From CAYLYU01 sp964501925 (GTDB taxonomy: Bacteria > Pseudomonadota > Zetaproteobacteria > Mariprofundales > Mariprofundaceae), in contig CAZCTM010000017.1 in assembly GCA_964501925.1 (NCBI GenBank), positions 1 through 44,420 of the forward strand: a stretch of 44,420 nucleotides of DNA. The letters run 5' to 3'. The stretch's first letter is position 1. Each line of letters opens with the position of its first letter. The notes below the pieces were generated by a model. It did not search any database and had not been told where the DNA came from. It saw only the letters and a program-made list of their open reading frames with translations. A program made the position numbers and the translations under genes. Shown here one piece after another: positions 15,865 to 24,273 of the stretch.

Positions 15865-16986
15865 CTAGCCTCCAAAACGCCTGATAATATCCGCATAGAT
15901 GCGGGTAAGGGTCTCCAGCTCATCAAGGGCTACCCGTTCGTTGATCTGATGAATGGTGTCATTGGTCAGGCCCAGCTCCACGACCGGAACTCCCACGGCC
16001 GCCAGAAAACGGCCGTCGGAGGTTCCGCCGCCCGTATCCTGGGTGGTGACCACGCCAGTCGTCCTTCGGATGCTCTCGGCCACCAGGTCAAGCCATGGTC
16101 CGTCCTCTGTGTAGAAGGCTGTGCCCTGATGCTGGTAGTTGAGTTTGACCCTTGCGCCCCTGCACGCCTCACCGATCCTGTGCTGAATGTCCTCAAAGTC
16201 ATTGGCGGGGTTGTAGCGGATATCCACGATCGCCCTGCATGTGCCGGGAATGACATTGGTCGCACCCGTGCCGCCCTGCACGTTGGTGATCTGGCAGGAG
16301 GTGGGGGGGAAGTTCTCGGCCGGCTCCCCCCAGTCGATGCTGGCAATTCGGGCCAGTACCGGCGCGGCATGATGGATGGCATTGTCCGCCTCGTGCGGGT
16401 ATGCCGAATGCCCCTGCGTACCCTCAAATTCCATTTCAATCAGTACGATCCCGCGCCTTCCTCTGCGAATCGTGTCTCCGACCCGTTCCGATGAAGACGG
16501 CTCGCCGACAATGACGACATCCGGAAGTCGTTTTTCCTGCCGCAGCCGCTCGACCAGTCGCACGGTGCCATCCACGGATTCCCCTTCCTCATCGGAGGTG
16601 ATCAGGAGTTGCAGTGAGGGCAGGGGGGTTCCTTCTGCCATCAGGGACTCGATTGCGGCCAGGCAACAGGCAATGGCCCCCTTCATGTCCTGGGCGCCCC
16701 GGCCGTGCAGCATGTTATCCGCAACCCTGGCCTCAAACGGTGGAACATCCCATAGTTCAAGCGGTCCGGGAGGGACCACGTCCGTGTGACCTGCGAAGGC
16801 CAGTGTGCCTTCCAGTTCACCGGCACGCTCATATATGCTGTTGGTCACGTCGCCTGCATCCACACGCTGGCGCGTAAAGCCGAGTGGTGTCAGCACGGAC
16901 TCCAGGTAATCCTGGCAGCCCCCATCGTCCGGTGTGACGGAAGATCGCCGGATCAGTTCTGTTGCGTATCCGAGAGCGGGGTTCAT
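15865..16986 (-). CDS. dapE: Succinyl-diaminopimelate desuccinylase
   Basis: A zinc-dependent M20-family hydrolase of 373 residues that cleaves N-succinyl-LL-diaminopimelate. The metal ligands lie in AFAGHTDVVPPG, GRGAQDMKGA, TSDEEGES, VGEPSSSE and the C-terminal NDTIHQINE. The dimerisation domain holds RRGRRGI and QGHSAYPHEADNAIH. I start at the ATG at 16986 because MNPALGYATELIRR is where homology begins. The frame runs on upstream through the antisense of the tRNA, which is not coding. It heads the dapE-queF-dapF operon and is divergent from tRNA-Glu. Confidence 0.95.
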   Translation of the reverse strand: MNPALGYATELIRRSSVTPDDGGCQDYLESVLTPLGFTRQRVDAGDVTNSIYERAGELEGTLAFAGHTDVVPPGPLELWDVPPFEARVADNMLHGRGAQDMKGAIACCLAAIESLMAEGTPLPSLQLLITSDEEGESVDGTVRLVERLRQEKRLPDVVIVGEPSSSERVGDTIRRGRRGIVLIEMEFEGTQGHSAYPHEADNAIHHAAPVLARIASIDWGEPAENFPPTSCQITNVQGGTGATNVIPGTCRAIVDIRYNPANDFEDIQHRIGEACRGARVKLNYQHQGTAFYTEDGPWLDLVAESIRRTTGVVTTQDTGGGTSDGRFLAAVGVPVVELGLTNDTIHQINERVALDELETLTRIYADIIRRFGG

Positions 16987-17043
16987 GGCGGACAGCCTAC
17001 TTGAAACCCTGATCCGGCGGTACTCCCCAGGCCACGATTTTGA

Positions 17044-17072
17044 TTGACTCCCACGGTTTATTTCAGTACAAA
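17044..17072 (+). promoter_or_regulatory. Probable promoter of tRNA-Glu
   Basis: TTGACT (17044-17049) and TACAAA (17067-17072) are separated by 17 bases, close to the sigma-70 pattern. A GC-rich discriminator follows and the tRNA begins at 17086. GC-rich discriminators are typical of stringently controlled stable-RNA promoters (known), so that control is plausible here. Confidence 0.45.
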
Positions 17073-17085
17073 CCCGCCTCCCGGC

Positions 17086-17161
17086 GCTCCCATCGTCTAG
17101 CGGTCCAGGACGCCGCCCTCTCACGGCGGAAACAGGGGTTCGATTCCCCTTGGGAGTACCA
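17086..17161 (+). tRNA. tRNA-Glu (anticodon CTC)
   Basis: A 76-nt tRNA with encoded CCA. The acceptor stem pairs GCTCCCA (17086-17092) with TGGGAGT (17151-17157), including one G-U pair. The anticodon stem CCGCC/GGCGG frames the loop CTCTCAC, giving anticodon CTC at 17120-17122. The T loop reads GGTTCGATTCC. It reads GAG codons. It stands alone and is followed by a terminator and then an orphan Rhs tip, as if its 3' side were an insertion point. Confidence 0.97.
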
Positions 17162-17187
17162 GTCAGGAATCCAATAGCGTCCGATAC

Positions 17188-17220
17188 AAGCCTGCAGGCC
17201 TCGTGTTTGCAGGCTTTTTT
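17188..17220 (+). terminator. Rho-independent terminator after tRNA-Glu
   Basis: AAGCCTGCA (17188-17196) pairs perfectly with TGCAGGCTT (17208-17216), and the stem runs into a T-run ending at 17220. It lies 27 bases past the tRNA and is well placed to end its transcript. Confidence 0.85.
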
Positions 17221-17240
17221 CTGTCCTGGTTCAGACACAT

Positions 17241-18374
17241 GTGAGACATGTAGGGTATGAGGTAGGGCCTTCATCCCGGGGGTTGAAAGATCACAGGAAA
17301 AGGGATGCTCTGATGAAACGCGGCTTCACCGGCCACGAGATGGATTCGGAGCTGTCCCTGATCAACATGAACGCCAGACTGTATTCACCTGTTCTGGGGA
17401 GATTCATCAGCGCCGACACCATCGTGCCCAATCCGGGCAACATGCAGGACTTCAACCGGTACGCTTACGTCAACAATAATCCGCTGCTCTACATTGACCC
17501 GACGGGGCACTGGAAGCTGAAGAACTTCTGGAAGGCCGTTAAACCGTTTGTGGCGATTGCAGCTGCCTTCGCATTCCAGCAATATGAATTGCTGCCGGGC
17601 ATTTGGGGAAGCATTGGCGCGGGAGCTGTTGGAGGAGCAATCAACGGAGGTGCCAGGGGGGCTCTGATTGGTGCATTTGCCGGCGGCATGTTCAGTGGCA
17701 TACATGGGATAGAATTTTCGGAGAACATTATTTCGGACACGTTCCAGCGCTCCATGGCCCACGGCTTTGTAGGTTCGGGGATGAGCGCGCTGTCAGGCGG
17801 GGATATTGGAACCGGTTTCTTAAGCGCCTTTGTTCCCGGAGCTTTTGGTACCCGGATTGGCGTCATTGGAGGAGATGACTTTGCGTGTGTATTCTCGCGC
17901 ACTGTTATGGCTGGGGCCATCGGCGGCGTTTCAGCCAAAGTCGCAGGCGGAGACTTCTGGGATGGGTTCCAGACAGGTGCCTTTGCAAGGTTGTTTAATC
18001 ATGAGTATAAATCAGCAGCAGAGGCAGAAGCCGGAGCTGTTCGTGAGGCAATGGGATATGATGTGCCAGGGGCAACGGCGAGGCATTATTTGGCGGCTGC
18101 AGAGTTCTGGGGGAATGCTGTCTCGTTTGTCTTTGCTCCTATTAGGGGGGTAAGAATCGTATTTGACTACATTATCGATCCGGGAATTACAGCAGCAAAG
18201 ATTTATCAAGATGGAAATTTTGCGCATGCGTTTCCAGTTGGCCTTGGCAGAGCTATGACTTCTGGAATAGGCAACATTGCTAGCGGAGCAACAGCTGCTC
18301 GTGCTGGTATTGCAACATCCGTAACCGTAGACAAAGCTATTGAATTTTCCCCGGGATATGGTGAAAGGGAGTAG
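17241..18374 (+). pseudogene. Orphan Rhs C-terminal region: core end plus toxin-like tip
   Basis: The frame begins (GTG 17241, or ATG 17313) inside what would be a very long Rhs/YD-repeat protein. The Rhs-associated core is clear: KRGFTGHEMDSELSLINM, ARLYSPVLGRFISADTIV, NRYAYVNNNPLLYIDPTGH. It is followed by about 290 residues of tip. The first part is hydrophobic and Gly/Ala-rich (IWGSIGAGAVGGAINGGARG). Then comes GGDFWDGFQTGAFARLFNHE, common in Rhs tips, and a short variable end. The thousands of bases that should precede the core are absent, and the tRNA terminator lies directly upstream. It is therefore a displaced tip that may serve as a recombination donor. No known toxin motif is recognised. 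A membrane-protein gene follows 2 nt after the stop. Confidence 0.8.
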
Positions 18375-18376
18375 CT

Positions 18377-18682
18377 TTGGGAATAAAAAGGATCCCAACC
18401 TTCTTGTTAGCAGGGGTAGCATTGCTCATGCTAATGGTCCCATTGAGTTTGCTTATCGGATCATGGGATGATCCAGAATACTGGGTTTTTGGCGGTGCGC
18501 TCTTGTATGTCTTTTTGATCCCCATTGTTCAATATTTAAAGGGCGAAGTCATGCATGCCGGTTACACGGGGAGGTTGGTTCCAGGCTCAGATGATAGAAT
18601 TAGATTAGCAACCTTTATCGCATATAATATTATAATAATAATCCTATTATTCGTTTATTATTCAGTAGGTACTCGGGAATAA
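18377..18682 (+). CDS. Small three-helix membrane protein, possible Rhs immunity protein
   Basis: A 101-residue protein begins with TTG at 18377, 2 nt after the Rhs tip stop, with AGGGAG just upstream. Hydrophobic segments are at about 7-30, 36-56 and 75-97. A polar linker containing MHAGYTG precedes the last helix. The protein at 313-618 has the same length, helix layout and HAG string. By position it is the expected immunity partner of the adjacent tip, which is an inference. No named family is recognised. The sequence is AT-rich compared with zwf downstream. Confidence 0.6.
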   Translation: MGIKRIPTFLLAGVALLMLMVPLSLLIGSWDDPEYWVFGGALLYVFLIPIVQYLKGEVMHAGYTGRLVPGSDDRIRLATFIAYNIIIIILLFVYYSVGTRE

Positions 18683-19213
18683 TCAAAGAGGTAGCGAGAA
18701 AGGGGTCACCCATTAGGAGCCTCCGAGTCAACATAGGGCGTGGGGGTCATGCGTGGGGGTCAGGCTTTCATATCTTGATATTACATTGGGACTGCTGGGG
18801 CTGTTCTCGCGCGATGCTCCTGGCGGAGAAATGCGGCCGGGGCACGATACGCCGAATTCATAGCTCAGGATACTGATAAATCCTTCAGGGCTGATTTTCA
18901 TGGCAGCTCAAATGAAACGCCCGAATGCCTGGCGATGATGCACAGACCGGGGAGGCACGACATGTTGCCAACCCGGCTGGTAATGAAGCATGGCAGTATG
19001 CGTTGTCCGCCGGAGCGAGCAATGATGGAAAGAATCACCGATGAAGTTATCAAGATATGAAAGCCAGGCACCTTTTCCAAATGGAATGATCGCTCCAAGT
19101 GTCGGAGATTAACTGCAAGAAATGCCAGGCTTGTCATGAGGCAGAGCGGGGGTATATTGGCTGGGGTAGAGTTCGGGCGATCATCGGACATTAACCTGGC
19201 ATGAGGGTGTTTC
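18683..19213. other. 531-base region without a gene, flanked-repeat remnant
   Basis: Nothing here looks like a complete gene. A short tandem duplication of GCGTGGGGGTCA lies at about 18738-18762. An inverted repeat (18763-18780 and 19048-19065) encloses about 270 bases whose reading frames are short and broken. The interspersed repeat found at 631-653 recurs at 19056-19078. Together this looks like the remains of a REP-like or transposon segment that separates the Rhs cassette from the zwf operon. Confidence 0.6.
18763..19065. repeat. 18-bp perfect inverted repeat enclosing a ~270-bp segment
   Basis: GGCTTTCATATCTTGATA at 18763-18780 is exactly complementary to TATCAAGATATGAAAGCC at 19048-19065. 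The right copy lies within the repeat shared with 631-653. The spacing and the absence of an open frame suggest a non-autonomous mobile element or a REP pair. Confidence 0.65.
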
Positions 19214-21208
19214 TTGGAAGAGAAGTTCGTATGCGAACGGCAGGGCGAAAATCATCCTGCCGCCATTAATTCGGTGCTCAGTCTGCAGGAAAGTCCGGCC
19301 GATCCCTGCCTGATGGTGATCTTTGGTGCTTCGGGCGATCTGACCAAACGTCTCCTCATACCCTCCCTGTTCAATCTCTATTGCGATCAGCTTCTCCCCC
19401 CATCCTTTGCCATACTTGGCATGGCGCTGGACGGATTCGATAATGAATCGTTCCGTGAGAAGATGAGCAGGGATGCTCGCCGGTACTCCAGGCGCAGCGA
19501 CTTCGATGATGCGGCGTGGACAGCATTCAGCCGGCGGATCCACTATCTTCAGGGGAGCTTTGATGAGGCCACGGCCTTTGCCGGGCTTAAGGGTCGTATC
19601 GATGTTCTCAATCGGAAATTCTGCACGGGAAACAACATCCTGTTCTACATGGCCACACCTCCGTCACTGTTCAGCACGATCTCCAGCCAGCTTCAGGCCG
19701 TCGGTCTGAACTCCGAGGATGGTGGCTGGCGTCGAATCATCGTTGAGAAGCCTTTTGGCACGGATCTTCCGAGCGCGGTCGCATTGAACCGGGAGATTCT
19801 GTCCTTCTGGAAGGAATCACAGGTCTATCGCATCGACCATTACCTGGGGAAGGAGACGGTACAGAACCTCCTCGCCTTCCGTTTCGCCAACGGCATATTT
19901 GAACCACTGTGGAACCGTACCCATATCGATCACATCCAGATTACAGCCACGGAACAGGTCGGCGTGGAGTGGCGGGGCGCGTATTATGAAAAATCCGGCG
20001 TGATCCGGGACATGATCCAGAATCACCTGTTCCAGATGCTGGCCTATCTGTGCATGGAGCCACCGACATCGTTTGACGCTGATGCGATTCGAAATGAAAA
20101 ATACAAGCTGCTCAGCGCCATCCGACCGATGACCCATGAGGATGTGCATGACAATGCCGTGCGAGGTCAGTACGGGGCCGGGATCAAGCCGGACGGCACA
20201 CCCGCCGTGGCCTACCGGCAGGAACCGAATGTGGCGCCGGATTCGAACATCGAGACATTTGCCGCGCTGAAGTTGCGCATCGATAACTGGCGATGGCATG
20301 GGGTGCCGGTTTACCTGCGCTCGGGCAAGGGGTTGCAGACCAAGTCGACGGAGATTGTGGTGCAGTTCAGGAGGGCGCCTGAATTCACCTTCAAGGGCAC
20401 ACCTGCAGCCGATCAACTGGAAGCCAACCAGCTGATTTTCCGTATCCAGCCGAACGAAGGCATTGAACTGCGTTTTCTTGCCAAGCGTCCGGGTCCCTCC
20501 ATGCATATGCGCAAGGTCCAGATGCACTTTGAATACGATGAAGCCTTCACCGTGCAGCCGGGCACCGGTTACGAAACCATGCTTTATGACTGCATGCACG
20601 GCGATGCCTCTCTGTTTTCACGCAGTGACCTGGTGGAAGCGGCATGGAGGATCGTTCAGCCGGTGCTGGATGTATGGGGCAAGGAAAAGGCGCGAGACTT
20701 TCCCAATTACCCCTTCGGCACCTGGGGTCCGAAGGCGGCCTTCAGCCTGCTTTCCAGGAATCATCGGCGGTGGCTGGCGCGTTCGCCGCGCAAGGCCCTG
20801 GAACGGGTGCCGATGTTCGCCGGCAGTGACGATGCGATGCTCACCCCTTTTGCGATGATGCTGCAACCGATGGTTTATGATGCCGGCGATGAGATCGTCA
20901 CCTACGGCTCGGAGGGGGCCGAACTGTTTATCATCGAGCATGGCGAGGTTGAGGTGATCGATCCGGAAGGACGTGTCAAGGCCCGACTGGGACGGGGGCA
21001 GGTCTTCGGGGAGCTCAGCCTTCTGATGACAAAAAGGCGCCAGGCCACGGTGCGTGCGCTTGGGTATTGCGCGCTGTATATGCTGAGCAAACGGGATTTC
21101 TGCAAGGTGCTCAAGGACAGGCCTGAATTTGCCGAGCGAATGATGCAGGTGGCTCGGGAGCGGTACAACGTCATCGTCAAGGCCGATGAGCTGATGTCGG
21201 ACGGATAA
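19214..21208 (+). CDS. zwf: Glucose-6-phosphate dehydrogenase fused to a cyclic-nucleotide-binding domain
   Basis: It oxidises glucose 6-phosphate to 6-phosphogluconolactone with NADP. Residues 30-515 are a complete G6PD: coenzyme motif GASGDLTKR (38-46), VEKPFG (178-183), and substrate/active-site RIDHYLGKE (206-214). A further domain of about 130 residues (about 530-650) is a cyclic-nucleotide-binding fold. It begins LERVPMF, has GAELFIIEHGEVEVID, and carries a phosphate-binding-cassette match FGEL (598-601) with Arg609 in RRQATV. The Glu and Arg that normally hold the cyclic nucleotide are both present. Usual G6PDs end near 490-500 residues, so this is a fusion. The start is a TTG at 19214 with GAGGGTG upstream; it is not certain. 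It leads a zwf-gnd-pgl operon. Confidence 0.93.
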   Translation: MEEKFVCERQGENHPAAINSVLSLQESPADPCLMVIFGASGDLTKRLLIPSLFNLYCDQLLPPSFAILGMALDGFDNESFREKMSRDARRYSRRSDFDDAAWTAFSRRIHYLQGSFDEATAFAGLKGRIDVLNRKFCTGNNILFYMATPPSLFSTISSQLQAVGLNSEDGGWRRIIVEKPFGTDLPSAVALNREILSFWKESQVYRIDHYLGKETVQNLLAFRFANGIFEPLWNRTHIDHIQITATEQVGVEWRGAYYEKSGVIRDMIQNHLFQMLAYLCMEPPTSFDADAIRNEKYKLLSAIRPMTHEDVHDNAVRGQYGAGIKPDGTPAVAYRQEPNVAPDSNIETFAALKLRIDNWRWHGVPVYLRSGKGLQTKSTEIVVQFRRAPEFTFKGTPAADQLEANQLIFRIQPNEGIELRFLAKRPGPSMHMRKVQMHFEYDEAFTVQPGTGYETMLYDCMHGDASLFSRSDLVEAAWRIVQPVLDVWGKEKARDFPNYPFGTWGPKAAFSLLSRNHRRWLARSPRKALERVPMFAGSDDAMLTPFAMMLQPMVYDAGDEIVTYGSEGAELFIIEHGEVEVIDPEGRVKARLGRGQVFGELSLLMTKRRQATVRALGYCALYMLSKRDFCKVLKDRPEFAERMMQVARERYNVIVKADELMSDG

Positions 21209-21231
21209 AAGACCACGCACAGGAGAAGATG

Positions 21232-22182
21232 ATGCAACTGGCAATGATTGGACTGGGCCGCATGGGCGGCAACATGGTAAGGAGACTGGCCGGAGGAGGG
21301 CATGAGGTGGTGGCCTATGATGTGGATCCCGCACCCGGGAGAGCGCTGGCCGCCGAGTTTCCGTCGGTATCGGCCGCAGCCGATCTGGAGGATGTGGTTT
21401 CAAAACTGGATGCGCCGCGTGTTGTTTGGGTCATGGTGCCGCATCAGTTTGTCGATGACACGATTGCCGCCTTGCTTGCGGCGGGCCTGCAGGCCGGCGA
21501 TCTGGTGATTGATGGCGGCAACTCCAATTACAGGGAGGGACAGCGGCGTGCGGCCCGGCTTGAGGGGCATGGCATCATGTTTGCCGATTGCGGCACCTCG
21601 GGGGGTATCTGGGGACTGAAGAACGGTTATTCGCTGATGATCGGGGGCGAAAAAGCGGCGATTGACCTGATCGCGCCGGCACTGACCACGCTTGCGTCCA
21701 ACGATGGCAGGGGCTGGGGTCATGTCGGACCGGTGGGATCCGGCCATTTCGTGAAAATGGTCCACAACGGTATTGAATACGGCATGATGCAGGCCTTTGC
21801 CGAGGGCTTCGAGCTTATGAAAAGCAAAGAGGATTTTAATCTCGACATGCACCAGATTGCCCGCATATGGCAGCACGGTTCAGTGGTTTCCTCGTGGCTG
21901 CTCGATCTTATCGGAGACGCACTGGAGCAGGACCATAATCTGTCCTCCCTGTCCGACTGGATGGACGATTCCGGTGAAGGAAGGTGGACGGTCAAGGAGG
22001 CGGTTGATCTTGCTGTACCCACGCCGGTTCTGGCGCTGGCCTTGCAGATGCGCTTTCGCAGTCGCGACAGGGATGCCTTTGCGGGCAAGGTTGTCAATGC
22101 CATGAGGGCCGGGTTTGGTGGTCATGCCATCAAGCCGGCGGATACGGAGCAGGTCTTGCGTCGTGAACCTGAAAATTCATGA
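21232..22182 (+). CDS. gnd: 6-phosphogluconate dehydrogenase, short decarboxylating form
   Basis: It oxidises and decarboxylates 6-phosphogluconate to ribulose 5-phosphate. At 316 residues it is the short (YqeC/GndA-like) form. The coenzyme motif is MIGLGRMGGNMVRRL. The family signature DGGNSNYREGQRR, the substrate segment DCGTSGGIWGLKNGYSLMIGG and the catalytic-Lys region GHFVKMVHNGIEYGMMQ follow. Asp (YDVD) at the end of the second strand suggests preference for NAD over NADP, an inference. Two ATGs lie in tandem. I chose 21232, which sits 6 nt from the AGGAG at 21221-21225. The ATG at 21229 would be too close. Confidence 0.93.
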   Translation: MQLAMIGLGRMGGNMVRRLAGGGHEVVAYDVDPAPGRALAAEFPSVSAAADLEDVVSKLDAPRVVWVMVPHQFVDDTIAALLAAGLQAGDLVIDGGNSNYREGQRRAARLEGHGIMFADCGTSGGIWGLKNGYSLMIGGEKAAIDLIAPALTTLASNDGRGWGHVGPVGSGHFVKMVHNGIEYGMMQAFAEGFELMKSKEDFNLDMHQIARIWQHGSVVSSWLLDLIGDALEQDHNLSSLSDWMDDSGEGRWTVKEAVDLAVPTPVLALALQMRFRSRDRDAFAGKVVNAMRAGFGGHAIKPADTEQVLRREPENS

Positions 22183-22828
22183 CGATGCGGAGGCTCTGGG
22201 AAAAGCTGCCGCCGGCCTGACGGAAACAGCGGCCCGTGAGGCGATGGAGGCACGGGGGATCTTTCATCTTGTGCTTGCCGGTGGCCGGACGCCGCGTATC
22301 TGTTACATGCACTTGCGTGACATGGATATCGACTGGTTGAAGGTCCATGTCTGGTTTGGAGATGAGCGATGTCTGCCTGTTGATGACCCCGGACGTAACG
22401 ATCGCATGGCCGATGAGGTGTTGCTCAATCACGTGAGCATACCGGTAAATCAGATCCATCGCATTCAGGCCGAGCTGGGACCGGAGAGGGCGGCTGAGGT
22501 CTATGCCCTTCTAGTGGGTTCGACAGTAATGGATATGGTTCATCTGGGCATGGGGGAGGACGGTCATGTGGCAAGTCTTTTTCCGGGGCACCCCACGCTA
22601 GCCGATCCACGCCCCGTGGTGCCGGTGTTCGACGCGCCCAAGCCGCCTCCGGAACGGGTATCACTGGGATTTCCCGTTCTCAATGCGGCAAGGCAGAAGG
22701 TGTTTATGGTGACAGGTGCTGGCAAGCGTCATGCCCTCCACCGCATCATGTCCGGTGAAAGCTTGCCGGCGGCGATGGTGCAGGATGCTTTGTGGCTCGT
22801 CGACCGCCGTGCTGCCGGTGAATCGTAA
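22163..22828 (+). CDS. pgl: 6-phosphogluconolactonase
   Basis: It hydrolyses 6-phosphogluconolactone, the step between the two dehydrogenases upstream. Family motifs are FHLVLAGGRTPRICYMHL, VWFGDERCLPVDDPGRNDRM and HLGMGEDGHVASLFPGHP, with VMVTGAGKRHAL late. I start at the GTG at 22163, just before the conserved N-terminus (NLKIHDDAEALGKAAA). It overlaps gnd by 20 bases. An ATG at 22115 would place 16 extra, non-family residues inside gnd. The length is then 221 residues, normal for the DevB-like type. It completes the oxidative pentose phosphate operon. Confidence 0.92.
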   Translation: MNLKIHDDAEALGKAAAGLTETAAREAMEARGIFHLVLAGGRTPRICYMHLRDMDIDWLKVHVWFGDERCLPVDDPGRNDRMADEVLLNHVSIPVNQIHRIQAELGPERAAEVYALLVGSTVMDMVHLGMGEDGHVASLFPGHPTLADPRPVVPVFDAPKPPPERVSLGFPVLNAARQKVFMVTGAGKRHALHRIMSGESLPAAMVQDALWLVDRRAAGES

Positions 22829-22892
22829 TTCTTCATTGCTGCATGTTCTTCAGCGAGCCGGTAAAGGGGTACTCATCTGCCTGAAGGCATCT

Positions 22893-22910
22893 TCCCGGTT
22901 GAGACCGGGA
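22893..22910. terminator. Hairpin between convergent pgl and hydrolase-OsmC genes
   Basis: TCCCGGT (22893-22899) pairs with ACCGGGA (22904-22910) across a 4-nt loop in the 85-nt space between the two converging stops. There is no T-run on either side, so a bidirectional terminator role is only possible. Confidence 0.3.
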
Positions 22911-22913
22911 GCC

Positions 22914-24134
22914 TCAGCCCTTCAATCGTGTCGTGATTCTGACGCTCTGGAGAAGGGTCCTGTGCACGGGACATCGATCGGCAATCTCAAGCATGCGCTT
23001 TCGCTGACCGTCATCCAGGCGGCCGATCAGCTCCACCTCCCGTTCAATGTGATCCATCATTGGCTTTGATTCAGGACAGCCCTCGCAATCCTCGGCATGG
23101 ATCTTCCGGTGTTTCAGGAAGACATTGATTTCAGAGACATCCCAGCCCTTCCGGTCGGCATACATTCGCAGGGTAATGGCCGTGCAGGCGCCCAGCGATG
23201 CGGAAAGCAGTTCATAGGGGGTTGGCCCCTGATCGCCGCCACCCGAGGAGAGGGGCTCGTCGGCAACCAGTCGATGGTCTCTCGCCTCCACCTCGGTGAA
23301 ATACCTGTCTTTCCCGATACGTACGGCGACAAGCCTGTCATCTCCGGCCTTTTTTGGTTTTTTTACCTCGGGGACATCAAGGTATTTCTCGGCCCATGCG
23401 GCAATCACCGTACCCACATATCTGGAATCATTTACATCACTGAGCAGGTGATCGGCCCGATCCAGGGAAACAAAACTTTTCGGATGCCGGGCAGCGGTAT
23501 AAATACGGGCTGCGTGCAGAATCGGGACCACCTTGTCCTCGGGGGAGTGGAAGATCAGCAAGGCACGGTCGAGATTGCGGATGGCGTCAAGCATGCGGAC
23601 GCCGCGAAGATCTTCGAGAAGCTGCTTCTTGATCCGGAAGGGCCTGTCGGCCAGCAACACGTTGGCAACGCCATCACGCTCGATGGTTTCCCGGTCCGCG
23701 TCGAAAAGGTGGGCAAGATGGGCCGGGTCACTGGGGGCCGCGATGGTTGCAACTGCCTTGCAGGAGGGGATCTTTCCGGCCGCCATCAGCACAGCTGCCC
23801 CCCCGAGGGAATGACCGACAAGAATGCGTGGTGGAAGGTATTCACGCTCCAGAAAGCGGGCGGCGGCAATCAGGTCCTGAATGTTGGAGGAAAAGTTCGT
23901 GTCGGAAAAGTTTCCTTCACTTTCACCAAGACCGGTAAAGTCAAAGCGCAATACGGCGATGCCGTGACCGTTCAACTCCCGGCTGATCTGACTGATGGCG
24001 GTCAGGTTTCTTGAGCAACTGAAGCAATGCGCGAACAAGGCAAAGGCCTTCGGAGGGCTGTTGAGCGGCATGTCCAGGCTGGCTGCAAGTTTGTGACCCT
24101 GAGTGTTCTTGAAGTGCAGTTTCCTTGTCCGCAT
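22914..24134 (-). CDS. Bifunctional alpha/beta hydrolase - OsmC domain protein
   Basis: A 406-residue fusion. Residues 1-255 are an alpha/beta hydrolase: ALFAHCFSCSRNL, nucleophile elbow GHSLGG (Ser109), acid in HSPEDKVVP and His in RADHLLS. Residues about 265-406 are an OsmC-type domain. Its peroxidatic-cysteine region is SASLGACTAITLRMYADRKGWD, and the second Cys is in DRCPVHRTL. OsmC proteins reduce organic hydroperoxides. This two-domain architecture is known in several bacteria, and its substrate is not established. The ATG at 24134 has a strong GGAGGGAGG just upstream. It is divergent from the lipoprotein gene across 207 bases. Confidence 0.9.
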   Translation of the reverse strand: MRTRKLHFKNTQGHKLAASLDMPLNSPPKAFALFAHCFSCSRNLTAISQISRELNGHGIAVLRFDFTGLGESEGNFSDTNFSSNIQDLIAAARFLEREYLPPRILVGHSLGGAAVLMAAGKIPSCKAVATIAAPSDPAHLAHLFDADRETIERDGVANVLLADRPFRIKKQLLEDLRGVRMLDAIRNLDRALLIFHSPEDKVVPILHAARIYTAARHPKSFVSLDRADHLLSDVNDSRYVGTVIAAWAEKYLDVPEVKKPKKAGDDRLVAVRIGKDRYFTEVEARDHRLVADEPLSSGGGDQGPTPYELLSASLGACTAITLRMYADRKGWDVSEINVFLKHRKIHAEDCEGCPESKPMMDHIEREVELIGRLDDGQRKRMLEIADRCPVHRTLLQSVRITTRLKG

Positions 24135-24273
24135 GGCAGATCCTCCCTCCTCGACAACAGTAAATCCTGTTTATAGCACAATCATGGCCAATCATGAAAA
24201 CCGGTGTTCAATCCTGTCTTGTTCTTCAGCGGATGGCTTCTTATTCTCTCCGTATTATATTGATCCGGGCAGC

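Noticed and set aside
16987..17274. N-terminal extension of dapE through the tRNA
   Set aside because: This part is antisense to tRNA-Glu and its terminator; DapE homology begins at the ATG at 16986.
18738..18762. CRISPR-like tandem repeat
   Set aside because: Only two copies of a 12-base unit lie side by side with no spacers; this is a simple duplication.
18900..19055. Short frames within the repeat-flanked segment before zwf
   Set aside because: They are about 30-40 codons, without a good start and without known motifs.
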